Origin: RGIG1959 sp045604545
GTDB taxonomy: Bacteria; Bacillota; Clostridia; Oscillospirales; Acutalibacteraceae
Assembly: GCA_045604545.1 (NCBI GenBank)
Contig: JAZUOG010000061.1
Coordinates: forward strand, 21,189 to 85,188
Reading direction: 5' to 3'
DNA length: 64,000 bases
The position numbers and the translations under genes were made by a program. The notes under the pieces were generated by a model. The model was not told where the DNA came from and made no database searches. It saw only the letters and a program-made list of their open reading frames with translations. This document shows, piece after piece, positions 25,678 through 32,843 of the stretch. The number at the start of each line of letters is the position of its first letter. Position 1 is the first letter of the stretch.

Positions 25678-26181
25678 ATGTCCGAAATGTACGAGCCCCA
25701 AACATACGAAACGCCGCAACCGCCTACCCCCTCGCTTCGCGAGCCCAACCCGCTTCTCGGAACGGTGGGTGCCATGCTGTTTTCGCTTGCCGGTGTGGCA
25801 CTGTATGTGATCGTCTATCAGATGGGGATCATCGCCGGCATCATCGGCTTTGCGATCTTTTGGCTGGCTCAGTTCGGTTTCGGGCTGTTCGGCGGCTGTA
25901 AAGGCAACGTGCCGATGTCCGGATTCGTTGTCTGCATTGTTGTGACGGTTGTTATGCTGATCGTGGCGGAATTTGTCGCTTTGACAATTTCGACGCAAAA
26001 TTACCTTGCCGACGAGGGGTATTATCTCACACTGTCACAAACCGCAGAAGCGGTTCTCGAAACGATCCAAAACGATTCCGCTGCGCTCGGTGATGTGGTA
26101 AGCGACCTGGCGTTCTCGTTCTTATTTGCGGGAGCCGCCATTGCGTCTCACATTGCACAGAACAAGAAAAAAGCAGGATAA
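25678..26181 (+). CDS. Four-helix membrane protein of unknown function
   Basis: 167 residues. A Pro-rich hydrophilic start (about 1-25) precedes three closely packed membrane segments (about 28-46, 48-70 and 80-104), an extracytoplasmic-size loop and a last segment (about 138-157) ending in a Lys cluster. A consensus promoter lies directly upstream. No family was recognised. Confidence 0.75.
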   Translation: MSEMYEPQTYETPQPPTPSLREPNPLLGTVGAMLFSLAGVALYVIVYQMGIIAGIIGFAIFWLAQFGFGLFGGCKGNVPMSGFVVCIVVTVVMLIVAEFVALTISTQNYLADEGYYLTLSQTAEAVLETIQNDSAALGDVVSDLAFSFLFAGAAIASHIAQNKKKAG

Positions 26182-26188
26182 ACACAAA

Positions 26189-26234
26189 AAACGACCGCCC
26201 GCGTGAAATGGAGAACACACGCGGGCGGTTGCTG
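26189..26234 (+). terminator. Hairpin after the 25678 gene
   Basis: ACCGCCCGCGTG pairs perfectly with CACGCGGGCGGT. The T-tract is weak, so this may be a stabilising hairpin or a poor terminator. Confidence 0.6.
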
Positions 26235-26246
26235 TATCGTATATGC

Positions 26247-26274
26247 GAAAAGCCGCGAATGTTTCGCGGCTTTT
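26247..26274. terminator. Bidirectional terminator between convergent genes
   Basis: AAAAGCCGCG / CGCGGCTTTT stem, placed between the plus-strand membrane protein gene and the minus-strand ispDF gene. Confidence 0.85.
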
Positions 26275-26280
26275 GGGATG

Positions 26281-27435
26281 TTATCCGATAAGACAGACAG
26301 CATGAGCGGCGATGCCTTCCATCGCGCCTGTGAAGCCGAGTCCCTCTTCGGTGGTGGCTTTAATATTGATGTCCTCGAGCGGTATGCCGCAAGCATCACA
26401 GAGGATCTCGCGCATCTGCGGGATATGGGGCTTGAGTTTGGGACGCTGAGCGAGAACGGTCGCATCGATATTGATGATGCGGTAGCCACGCTCGTGAACA
26501 AGGCGTACCACCTCGCGCAGGAGCATCACGCTGTCAGCGCCTTTGTAACGCCGGTCGGTGTCGGGGAATAAGCCGCCGATGTCGCCGAGTACTGCCGCGC
26601 CGCACAGGGCGTCCATCACCGCATGAGTGAGCACGTCGGCATCGGAATGACCGAGGAGTCCTTTGTCGTGGGGAATGTCCACGCCGCCGAGAATCAGACG
26701 GCGATCTTCCGTCAGTCGGTGAACGTCATAGCCGTGACCGATACGCATAGATCTCGCACCCTTTCGTGTTTGTAAAATGGCTGTGGCGGTGATGATATCA
26801 TCGGGAGTGGTGATCTTGATGTTTTCATAAGAGCCCTCGACGAGTGTCACCTTGGCACCGATGTATTCCGCCAACTGGCAGTCATCGGTGAAATCTTTGC
26901 CGTCGGCGTGCGCCGCGGTCATGGCGTCGCGATAAAGCGAGGCGGCAAATACCTGCGGTGTTTGTACCTGCCACAGTGTGGAGCGGTCGGGCGTGGCGGT
27001 GATGATATGGTCGGTGTTTGCCACCTTGATGGTGTCCTTGACGCGCACGCCGATGGCGGCGGCATCGGTCTGTTCGGCGACAGCGATCACGCGGTCGATG
27101 TCTTCGGGGGTGATGAGCGGTCGCGCGCCGTCGGCGATGGCAATCAGCTCACAGCGCGGATCGACCGCCGCCACGCCGTTCGCAACGGAGGCTTGTCGTG
27201 TATCGCCGCCCGTGACGAAGCGGCAGGGGGTGGCAAGAGCCTTGGCGGCTTCTTCGAACAGCGGAATGGTTTGATCGGAAGCGACAACGATGATCTCGCT
27301 GACCGAAGAGCGGTCAAATGCCGTGAGTGTGTGGGTCAGCACAGGGATTCCGCAGAGTGGGATAAGCAGCTTCGGGCGTCCCATGCGGGTGGACTGTCCC
27401 GCCGCCACGATGACAGCAGAGGTAAAAGCAGACAT
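26281..27435 (-). CDS. ispDF: Bifunctional IspD-IspF (MEP pathway)
   Basis: 384 residues from the ATG at 27435, which has AAAGGAG 10 bases upstream; the longer frame runs into a terminator. The N-terminal half is 2-C-methyl-D-erythritol 4-phosphate cytidylyltransferase: VIVAAGQSTRMGRPK near the start and a middle VTGGDTRQASVANG. The C-terminal part (from about 225) is 2-C-methyl-D-erythritol 2,4-cyclodiphosphate synthase: RIGHGYDVHRL, the metal site GHSDADVLTHA and GDIGGLFPDTD. Both active sites look intact. The enzymes supply isoprenoid precursors, including undecaprenyl carrier for the wall. Confidence 0.95.
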   Translation of the reverse strand: MSAFTSAVIVAAGQSTRMGRPKLLIPLCGIPVLTHTLTAFDRSSVSEIIVVASDQTIPLFEEAAKALATPCRFVTGGDTRQASVANGVAAVDPRCELIAIADGARPLITPEDIDRVIAVAEQTDAAAIGVRVKDTIKVANTDHIITATPDRSTLWQVQTPQVFAASLYRDAMTAAHADGKDFTDDCQLAEYIGAKVTLVEGSYENIKITTPDDIITATAILQTRKGARSMRIGHGYDVHRLTEDRRLILGGVDIPHDKGLLGHSDADVLTHAVMDALCGAAVLGDIGGLFPDTDRRYKGADSVMLLREVVRLVHERGYRIINIDATVLAQRPKLKPHIPQMREILCDACGIPLEDINIKATTEEGLGFTGAMEGIAAHAVCLIG

Positions 27436-27459
27436 ATCGGCCATCTCCTTTGCATAGGA

Positions 27460-27491
27460 TAAAAGCGCACTCGGTCTGAGTGCGCTTTTTG
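27460..27491 (-). terminator. Terminator of the 27503 gene
   Basis: AAAAAGCGCACTC pairs with GAGTGCGCTTTT around a five-base loop, in the gap between the coiled-coil gene and ispDF. Confidence 0.85.
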
Positions 27492-27502
27492 GTGTCGGGA
27501 TA

Positions 27503-28003
27503 TTAGTTATCTTCGGAGACAACGGGAGCCGCCGCAGGAGCGGACGCCTTCTTGGCGGGGGTGCTGCGCAGCATCTGGCGAGCCTGGCGGATCTCGCTCA
27601 GGCGAGCGGTCAGCACTTCTTCGGAACGACGCATCACGTCGTCGGCGAAGTCGTTGGCGCCCTTGCACATCTCGCGCGCCTTCTGCTGAGCGCGGGTGAG
27701 GATCTCCTCGGCACGCTGTTGTGCCTGGCGGGTGATCTCTTCCTGCGCAATCATTGCCTGAGCGCGCTCTTCCGCTTTGCGGACGATGGCTTCAGCTTCG
27801 CGTTTGGCGTTGGCGACAATGTCAGCACGGTCGTTGACGACCGATTGGGCTTGACGAATCTCAGAAGGGAGAGCGGCGCGGATATCATCGATGATGTCGC
27901 GCAGTTTGTCGGCTTCGATCATGCATTTGCCACCGGACAGCGGCACATCCCATGCTTTGTCGACCATATCGTCGATTTGACCGAGCAATTCTTCAACGTT
28001 CAT
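27503..28003 (-). CDS. DivIVA-like / ATP-synthase-b-like coiled-coil protein
   Basis: 166 residues. A conserved start (MNVEELLGQIDDMVDKAW, then MIEADKLRDIIDDIRAALP) is followed by a long charged coiled coil (about 50-150; QQRAEEILTRAQQKAREM) and an Ala/Pro-rich tail. Proteins of this kind beside rsmD in Clostridia are annotated only as ATPase or DivIVA-like. A structural or division-site role is an inference. Confidence 0.75.
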   Translation of the reverse strand: MNVEELLGQIDDMVDKAWDVPLSGGKCMIEADKLRDIIDDIRAALPSEIRQAQSVVNDRADIVANAKREAEAIVRKAEERAQAMIAQEEITRQAQQRAEEILTRAQQKAREMCKGANDFADDVMRRSEEVLTARLSEIRQARQMLRSTPAKKASAPAAAPVVSEDN

Positions 28004-28060
28004 TTTCTTTCCGTCCTTTCAAAAGTGGTCTGTCTATTTTTGGAAACGGGTTTGACTGGA

Positions 28061-28621
28061 TTATATCGAAACACAGCGGTAAAACCATACGGTTGTTTTG
28101 CCGTAGGTGCGCTGTTTTTCAAGCGTAAGGGAGAGGGGAGAAGCGGAAACCTGTTCGGGAAGAAGGGTGTTGTTGTCGGTTTCGCACACCACCGCGCCGC
28201 CTTCGCGCACGCAGGCGCACAGCTTCGGGAGCAGTGCGGGGATCAGCCCCGCTTTGTAAGGGGGATCGAGGAACACAATATCGAACACGTCGCGATTTCC
28301 CGAAAGGAATGCTTCGGCGGTCGTCTGACGCAACGTCAGCTTGTCGGAAAGTCGCGCACCGACGGCGTTGTCTTTGATGACGACGCAGGCGTTTTTGTCG
28401 CTGTCGACGCACACGCAGGAGGTGGCACCGCGACTGAGCGCTTCAAGTCCCATTTGTCCCGAACCCGCAAACAGGTCGAGCACCGCGCGACCCTCGATCT
28501 CAAACTGCAACGCGCTGAAGACCGATTCCTTCACACGTTCGGTTGTGGGGCGGGTGACATCTTCGCCCGGAAGCGTCTTGAGACGAAACCCTCTGGCGGT
28601 TCCGGTGATAATGCGCATCAT
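28061..28621 (-). CDS. rsmD: 16S rRNA guanine-966 N2-methyltransferase
   Basis: 186 residues. The family start MMRIITGTARGFRLKTLPG, the SAM-binding loop DLFAGSGQMGLEALSRG and the catalytic motif IVFLDPPYKAG are all present. It methylates G966 of 16S rRNA. It has its own promoter overlapping the end of proC. Confidence 0.95.
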   Translation of the reverse strand: MMRIITGTARGFRLKTLPGEDVTRPTTERVKESVFSALQFEIEGRAVLDLFAGSGQMGLEALSRGATSCVCVDSDKNACVVIKDNAVGARLSDKLTLRQTTAEAFLSGNRDVFDIVFLDPPYKAGLIPALLPKLCACVREGGAVVCETDNNTLLPEQVSASPLSLTLEKQRTYGKTTVWFYRCVSI

Positions 28622-28654
28622 GGTTCAATCGCCCCTTTCAGGTCGTACCAATCT

Positions 28655-28683
28655 ATTATCCCATGTTTTGACTGCTCTGTCAA
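28655..28683 (-). promoter_or_regulatory. Promoter for rsmD
   Basis: On the minus strand, TTGACA (28683-28678) and GATAAT (28660-28655) with a 17-base spacer, overlapping the proC stop codon. Confidence 0.75.
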
Positions 28684-29483
28684 GCATTTTGCAATTTTTT
28701 GTCTTTTTCGAGGCTGGCATCTGCCGCTTCAATGACGGTTTTTTCGAATCCGCCCGCCTGCAAGGCGCACACACCCGCGATGGTCGTGCCGCCGGGGGAG
28801 CAAACGCTATCCGCAAGCTCCCGCGGGTGACGGCCGCTTTGTTGGAGCAGTTTGGCGGTGCCGAGAACGCTTTGCGCAACGATGTCGAGAGCGGTGGCTT
28901 TTGGGAGACCTGCCTTGACACCGGCTGTTGCGAGCGCGTCCATATATAATAATGTATAAGCGGGAGAGCAGCTTGCCAGCACCGTGAACACGTCAAAATG
29001 CGCTTCATCGATGGGAAGCACCGTGCCGACCGCTTCGAACACGGTGTACACCGTTTCGATGTGAGCACTTGTGACGAGCGGGTTGCTGCAATACGCGGTT
29101 ACTGCTTCACCGACGGTTGCGGCGACATTGGGCATCACCCGCACCACGGGAAGATCGTTTCCGATGAGAGCGGCAATGCTGTCGATGGTTTTGCCTGCGG
29201 CGATGGAGATCACCAGCGGACGATGCGTCGAAAGGGCGTCTTTCAGAGCGGGGAGTGCCGACGGGAACACCTGCGGTTTGATGCAGAGGATCACCGTGTC
29301 CGCGACACGGCACAGCTGTTCGGCAGAGTCGCACACGCCGACGCCGCATTCCGTTTGCAGGGCGAAGGTTTTTTGCGTATCAATGTCAAAGCACACGATC
29401 GCGTCGGCATCAAAGCCGCTTTCGACCATGCCGCGCATGATGGCGCTTGCCATGTTGCCTGCGCCGAGAAATCCGATTGTCAT
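28680..29483 (-). CDS. proC: Pyrroline-5-carboxylate reductase
   Basis: 267 residues from the ATG at 29483; eight extra codons upstream are open but unlike the family. The dinucleotide-binding start is IGFLGAGNMASAIMRGM. The C-terminal signature region (VCSPGGTTIAGV) is intact. It reduces pyrroline-5-carboxylate to proline. Confidence 0.94.
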   Translation of the reverse strand: MTIGFLGAGNMASAIMRGMVESGFDADAIVCFDIDTQKTFALQTECGVGVCDSAEQLCRVADTVILCIKPQVFPSALPALKDALSTHRPLVISIAAGKTIDSIAALIGNDLPVVRVMPNVAATVGEAVTAYCSNPLVTSAHIETVYTVFEAVGTVLPIDEAHFDVFTVLASCSPAYTLLYMDALATAGVKAGLPKATALDIVAQSVLGTAKLLQQSGRHPRELADSVCSPGGTTIAGVCALQAGGFEKTVIEAADASLEKDKKLQNA

Positions 29484-29509
29484 GATTGCTGACACCTCAC
29501 TTTTCACCC

Positions 29510-29539
29510 ATTATAGCACGACAGACGTGGTATTACCAC
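29510..29539 (-). promoter_or_regulatory. Extended -10 promoter of proC with palindrome at -35
   Basis: On the minus strand, TG-n-TATAAT (TATAAT at 29515-29510). No good -35 hexamer is present; instead a perfect palindrome GTGGTATTACCAC (29527-29539) covers that position, as expected for a regulator site. Confidence 0.5.
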
Positions 29540-29578
29540 CTTTTTTGAAAAAAGTCGAAAAAAATTTGCAAAAACCTA

Positions 29579-29607
29579 TTGACATACAGGTAAGGGTGTG
29601 ATATATT
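29579..29607 (+). promoter_or_regulatory. Promoter of the Fur/PerR gene
   Basis: TTGACA (29579-29584) and TATATT (29602-29607), 17-base spacer. Confidence 0.8.
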
Positions 29608-29611
29608 ATAT

Positions 29612-29643
29612 TTGTAATCAGTACAAAGTAACAACGATTACAA
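29612..29643 (+). promoter_or_regulatory. Inverted repeat, candidate PerR/Fur operator
   Basis: TTGTAATC (29612-29619) is repeated inverted as GATTACAA (29636-29643), 16 bases apart, just after the -10 of the regulator gene. The AT-rich TAATC..GATTA form and the position fit autoregulation by a Fur-family protein. Confidence 0.55.
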
Positions 29644-29668
29644 AATAAATCAGAAAAGAGGTGACAGC

Positions 29669-30073
29669 ATGACAAACGCCGACACCGTGAAAACCTTGCA
29701 GGATCACGGCGTTCGACCGACGACCCAGCGCGTGGCGGTGTATGAGTATCTGATGACGCACCGCACTCACCCTTCTGCCGATGCGATCTACGAGGAGCTG
29801 GTGAAGAGTTATCCAACCTTCTCCCGCACCACGATCTACAATTCGCTTAAAGCACTGATGCAGGCGGGGCTGATCCGCGTGGTGACCATCGACCCGATGG
29901 AACAGCACTTCGACGGCGATGCCGCCGACCACGGACATTGTCGATGTCAGCGATGCGGACGGTTGTTCGATGTGATGCTGCCACCCGATTTACTGAACGT
30001 TCTGATCCCCGACGGCTTCGCCGTCACCCAACAGGATGTGTTTTTCAACGGCGTGTGTAAAGAGTGCCGCTGA
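29669..30073 (+). CDS. Fur-family regulator, probably PerR
   Basis: 134 residues. A winged helix (HPSADAIYEELV, then SRTTIYNSLKALMQAGLI) is followed by the metal-binding dimer domain, with a His-rich stretch (EQHFDGDAADHGHCRC) and two structural zinc CxxC pairs (CQRC and CKEC). Metal-dependent regulators of this group control iron or peroxide responses. Because a rubrerythrin gene follows at once, PerR is more likely than Fur; the sequence alone does not decide. Confidence 0.88.
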   Translation: MTNADTVKTLQDHGVRPTTQRVAVYEYLMTHRTHPSADAIYEELVKSYPTFSRTTIYNSLKALMQAGLIRVVTIDPMEQHFDGDAADHGHCRCQRCGRLFDVMLPPDLLNVLIPDGFAVTQQDVFFNGVCKECR

Positions 30074-30130
30074 CATATCCCAGTCATTTCAGTCAATATT
30101 TTTAATTTTCATTTTCAGGAGGAAAAAATT

Positions 30131-30718
30131 ATGAAAAAGTATGTTTGCTCTGTTTGCGGTTATGTCCACACCGGTGACGAACCCCCCGCGAAGTGCCCGA
30201 CCTGCGGCGTTCCCGCTTCCAAGTTCAACGAGATGGCGGAAGACGCGAAGCTGGCGGCTGAGCACGAGTTCGGCATCTACGGCAAAACCGTCGAGAACAA
30301 TGCCGATATCCCCGCCGAGGACAAAGCGTATATCCTCGAGCAGTTGATGGCCAACTTCAACGGTGAGTGCTCCGAAGTGGGTATGTATCTCTGCATGGCG
30401 CGCATCGCCCATCGCGAAGGCTATCCGGAAATCGGCCTGTACTGGGAGAAGGCGGCTTACGAAGAGGCGGAGCATGCGGCGAAGTTCGCGGAGCTGCTCG
30501 GCGGCACGCTGGAGCCCAACATGACCGACTCCACCAAGAAGAACCTCGCATGGCGCGTGGATTGCGAGTTCGGCGCGACCCAGGGCAAGTTCGATCTCGC
30601 TCTGAAATGCAAACAGTATGGTCTTGACGCTCTGCATGACACCATTCACGAGATGGCACGCGACGAAGCCCGCCACGGCAAGGCTCTGAAGGGTCTGCAT
30701 GACCGTTATTTCAAATAA
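30131..30718 (+). CDS. Reverse rubrerythrin (N-terminal rubredoxin)
   Basis: 195 residues. Rubredoxin-like iron site first: CSVCGY (C6, C9) and CPTCGVP. The four-helix ferritin-like domain follows (about 50-195), with di-iron Glu/His ligands in ECSEVGMYL, EEAEHAAKFAE and EMARDEARHGKAL. This reversed order is the peroxide- and oxygen-reducing type of anaerobic Clostridia. Placed 57 bases after the PerR-like gene, with AGGAGGA before its ATG, it is probably part of the same peroxide response. Confidence 0.93.
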   Translation: MKKYVCSVCGYVHTGDEPPAKCPTCGVPASKFNEMAEDAKLAAEHEFGIYGKTVENNADIPAEDKAYILEQLMANFNGECSEVGMYLCMARIAHREGYPEIGLYWEKAAYEEAEHAAKFAELLGGTLEPNMTDSTKKNLAWRVDCEFGATQGKFDLALKCKQYGLDALHDTIHEMARDEARHGKALKGLHDRYFK

Positions 30719-30773
30719 GCAGTAACCTATAACACCCAAAAAGCCTCATATCCATCGACTTTTTGAGTATAGT

Positions 30774-30814
30774 AAAGGCATGAGAGGCAGGGATGCAGCT
30801 CATGCCTTTTGATT
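30774..30814 (+). terminator. Terminator after rubrerythrin
   Basis: AAAGGCATGAG pairs with CTCATGCCTTT around a 14-base loop, followed by T-rich sequence. Confidence 0.8.
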
Positions 30815-30840
30815 TTCAACACCGAATGGGGGATTACCGT

Positions 30841-31140
30841 ATGAAAAAAACAGCATTGCTCATGGCGGTTGTTACCGTCTTGATGGTTTTGCTATTGACG
30901 GCTTGCGCGAGCAAGATGGAAACCTCACCTTCCGCATCCGATATCACCGCCGAGCAAGCGAAAACGATCGCGCTTGAGCACGCCGGTGTTACGGCGGAAC
31001 AGGCAAAGGGACTGCGCGTGGAATATGAAATCGATGACGGCATCGCGGAGTATGAGGTGCAGTTCCGCATTGACCGCCGGGAATACGATTACACCCTCCG
31101 CGCGGACAACGGCGAGATCCTGTCGTTTGACAGAGATTGA
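30841..31140 (+). CDS. Small PepSY-domain lipoprotein
   Basis: 99 residues from the ATG at 30841. A lipoprotein signal ends in the lipobox LLTAC (Cys about residue 22). One PepSY module follows: ITAEQAKTIALEHAGVT and the YEVQFRIDRREYDYTLRADNGEIL pattern. PepSY lipoproteins are thought to inhibit or modulate extracellular proteases or to sense. The longer frame to 30793 runs through the terminator and is rejected. Confidence 0.88.
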   Translation: MKKTALLMAVVTVLMVLLLTACASKMETSPSASDITAEQAKTIALEHAGVTAEQAKGLRVEYEIDDGIAEYEVQFRIDRREYDYTLRADNGEILSFDRD

Positions 31141-31150
31141 TCGGCAAATG

Positions 31151-31190
31151 AAACCCCGGCGTCTGCAATGTGTGCAGACGGCGGGGGTTT
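31151..31190. terminator. Terminator between convergent PepSY and XRE genes
   Basis: AAACCCC..CGTCTGCA pairs with TGCAGACG..GGGGTTT; it can act in both directions. Confidence 0.85.
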
Positions 31191-31407
31191 ATGGTTTATA
31201 GGGTTGTTGAGTGTTTGTCAGCCCTAACAGGTAATCGGTGGAGGTGTGATAGTATTTGGCAAGTGTGATGACATACCGTGTGGGAATCTCACGTTTGCCG
31301 GTTTCATATGTGCTGTACACCCGTTGGTCAATACCGAGTAAGGCGGCCACTTCTTTTTGCACCAGATCATGATCTTCACGCAGGTCTTTCAATCGCGGAT
31401 AATACAT
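31189..31407 (-). CDS. XRE-family HTH regulator
   Basis: 72 residues from the ATG at 31407, placed 8 bases after an AGAGGTGA site; an ATG three codons upstream at 31416 is too close to that site. The Cro/C1-type HTH reads LVQKEVAALLGIDQRVYSTYETGKREIP, followed by YYHTSTDYLLGLT. The DNA-binding domain fills nearly the whole protein. It is divergent from the SLOG gene at 31503, over two matching palindromes that it probably binds. Confidence 0.85.
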   Translation of the reverse strand: MYYPRLKDLREDHDLVQKEVAALLGIDQRVYSTYETGKREIPTRYVITLAKYYHTSTDYLLGLTNTQQPYKP

Positions 31408-31438
31408 AAACAGCATCACCTCTGATAACCAGTATAGG

Positions 31439-31456
31439 TACTATCAAAAAATAGTA
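31439..31456. promoter_or_regulatory. Palindromic operator 1 (XRE/SLOG intergenic)
   Basis: TACTAT-CAAAAA-ATAGTA, perfect six-base arms, in the divergent promoter region. Confidence 0.7.
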
Positions 31457-31460
31457 TTGA

Positions 31461-31484
31461 TTTTACTATCGAAAAATAGTAAAA
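31461..31484. promoter_or_regulatory. Palindromic operator 2 (XRE/SLOG intergenic)
   Basis: TTTTACTAT-CGAAAA-ATAGTAAAA, nine-base arms. The core matches operator 1, and the two centres are exactly 25 bases apart. Confidence 0.72.
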
Positions 31485-31502
31485 TTGAAAACGGTGATGA
31501 CT

Positions 31503-31856
31503 ATGACAAGAGTGATAATTGCGGGAAGTCGTTTCTATGATGTGTATGATGAAGCGACGGTTTTTATTGAGCAATGTTTGCAGGAGCTGACCATACCTTT
31601 TCTGATCCTGTCCGGAGGGTGTCGCGGTGCTGATGCACTTGGGGAGAGATATGCGATTGAAAACGAGATCCCTCTAAAAAGATATTTGCCGGAGTGGCAC
31701 ATATACGGTAGGGGAGCGGGACCGAAACGCAACCGTGTGATGGTTGATGAATGCGATGCGGTAATTTGCTTTTGGAATGGTGAAAGCCGCGGCACCAAAT
31801 CGTTGATTGAATATGCGAAGGAGAAAGGGAAAATCGTTTTCGTCAAGTATATCTGA
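31503..31856 (+). CDS. SLOG-fold protein (DUF2493/YspA-like)
   Basis: 117 residues from the ATG at 31503; an ATG at 31497 is also possible. It is a Rossmann-like SLOG protein: VIIAGSRFYD start, LSGGCRGADALGERYA nucleotide-binding loop (about 35-50), GPKRNRVMVDECDAVICFW and the end SRGTKSLIEYAKEKGK. SLOG proteins bind nucleotides or nucleotide-derived ligands and are found in conflict and stress systems. The divergent XRE gene suggests a tightly repressed two-gene module. The ligand is unknown. Confidence 0.85.
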   Translation: MTRVIIAGSRFYDVYDEATVFIEQCLQELTIPFLILSGGCRGADALGERYAIENEIPLKRYLPEWHIYGRGAGPKRNRVMVDECDAVICFWNGESRGTKSLIEYAKEKGKIVFVKYI

Positions 31857-31876
31857 AATGCGTAGTATATGGGTTA

Positions 31877-31905
31877 TTGTATTCTGCAAGATGGTATGAT
31901 ATACT
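31877..31905 (+). promoter_or_regulatory. Promoter for the YbaK gene
   Basis: TTGTAT (31877-31882) and extended -10 TG-A-TATACT (TATACT at 31900-31905), 17-base spacer. Confidence 0.65.
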
Positions 31906-32005
31906 GTGTGTCGAAAACCATTCCGAACAATGGGTGATCGATGTGGTCAACAAGCGAAAGACGGACGGTTGATCCGAACATATACATGAAAAGGTGGGCT
32001 TACAT

Positions 32006-32479
32006 ATGGCTTTTGAAAAAGCTAAGGCGTATCTGGAACAACATGGTCTCTCCGACCGCGTGATGGAGTTTGCGGTATCGTCGGCGACTGTTGCGGAAGC
32101 GGCGATCGCTGTCGGGTGTGAAGAACGGCAAATTGCCAAGACCTTGTCGTTTGTTGTGGACGACAAGCCGATCCTGATCGTTGCGGCGGGGGATTCCAAA
32201 ATTGACAACGGCAAATTCAAAGCGACATTTCACACAAAGGCGAAAATGATCCCGTTCGACTCGGTCGAACCGATGACGGGACATGCGGTCGGCGGTGTGT
32301 GTCCGTTCGGCATTCACGACGGCGCTCGGGTGTATCTTGACGAATCTGTCAGACGCTTTGAGACGATCTATCCTGCGTGCGGCAGTGCAAACAGTGCCGT
32401 CAGACTGACGGTGTCAGAGCTTGAGCAGATCCTCGACGGTGTCACATGGGTCGATGTGTGCAAAAACGTGACGGAATAA
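32006..32479 (+). CDS. YbaK/EbsC-family aminoacyl-tRNA deacylase-like protein
   Basis: 157 residues from the ATG at 32006. Family features are ERQIAKTLSFVVDDKPILIVAAGD, the catalytic-type lysine segment KFKATFHTKAKM, the glycine loop TGHAVGGVCPFG and the end IYPACGSANSAVRLT. Members remove mischarged amino acids from tRNA in trans. The exact specificity (Pro, Cys or Ala) cannot be assigned here. Confidence 0.9.
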   Translation: MAFEKAKAYLEQHGLSDRVMEFAVSSATVAEAAIAVGCEERQIAKTLSFVVDDKPILIVAAGDSKIDNGKFKATFHTKAKMIPFDSVEPMTGHAVGGVCPFGIHDGARVYLDESVRRFETIYPACGSANSAVRLTVSELEQILDGVTWVDVCKNVTE

Positions 32480-32480
32480 C

Positions 32481-32510
32481 AAAAAGGTCGCCTTTGCAGG
32501 CGACCTTTTG
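32481..32510 (+). terminator. Terminator of the YbaK gene
   Basis: AAAAGGTCGCC pairs with GGCGACCTTTT around a short loop. Confidence 0.92.
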
Positions 32511-32513
32511 CAC

Positions 32514-32542
32514 TTGACGCGCAAGTGGCGAAATGCTATACT
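32514..32542 (+). promoter_or_regulatory. Promoter for the 32571 gene
   Basis: TTGACG (32514-32519) and TATACT (32537-32542), 17-base spacer. Confidence 0.78.
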
Positions 32543-32570
32543 GAGCGTATGAAAAACGAGGTGAAAGACT

Positions 32571-32843
32571 ATGAAAAGGAACCCTTTGAACAATTCGAAA
32601 CGGTTTATGTCGGGTGATCAACGTAAGCCCTCTGCCGTGGGAAAAGCGCTCGGCACGGTGCTGTTGATACTCGGCATTGTGTTGATCGCGATCGGCGCGA
32701 CGATCGGCTTTGTGCAGGGCGTAAAAGAACCTGCCGCAGTGGACAATACCGCTGTCGTGACGACAACAAGCGTCGCAGAAACAACGACGACCGCGACAAC
32801 CGCCACGACCGAGACACAAACACCGCCGACACAGGCGTTATAA
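32571..32843 (+). CDS. Small single-span membrane protein with Thr-rich tail
   Basis: 90 residues: a basic N-terminal tail (about 1-24), one membrane helix (ALGTVLLILGIVLIAIGATI) and an outside tail rich in Thr/Ala (VVTTTSVAETTTTATTATTE). The promoter lies just upstream. The tail recalls the linkers in the scaffoldin and in the M23 protein at 56276. The stop overlaps the convergent M14-like gene in TTATAA (32838-32843). Function unknown. Confidence 0.7.
   Translation: MKRNPLNNSKRFMSGDQRKPSAVGKALGTVLLILGIVLIAIGATIGFVQGVKEPAAVDNTAVVTTTSVAETTTTATTATTETQTPPTQAL

Noticed and set aside
25417..25901. Two overlapping frames in the repeat element and over the start of the 25678 gene
   Set aside because: They run through the MITE-like repeat, a consensus promoter and, in another frame, a real membrane protein gene.
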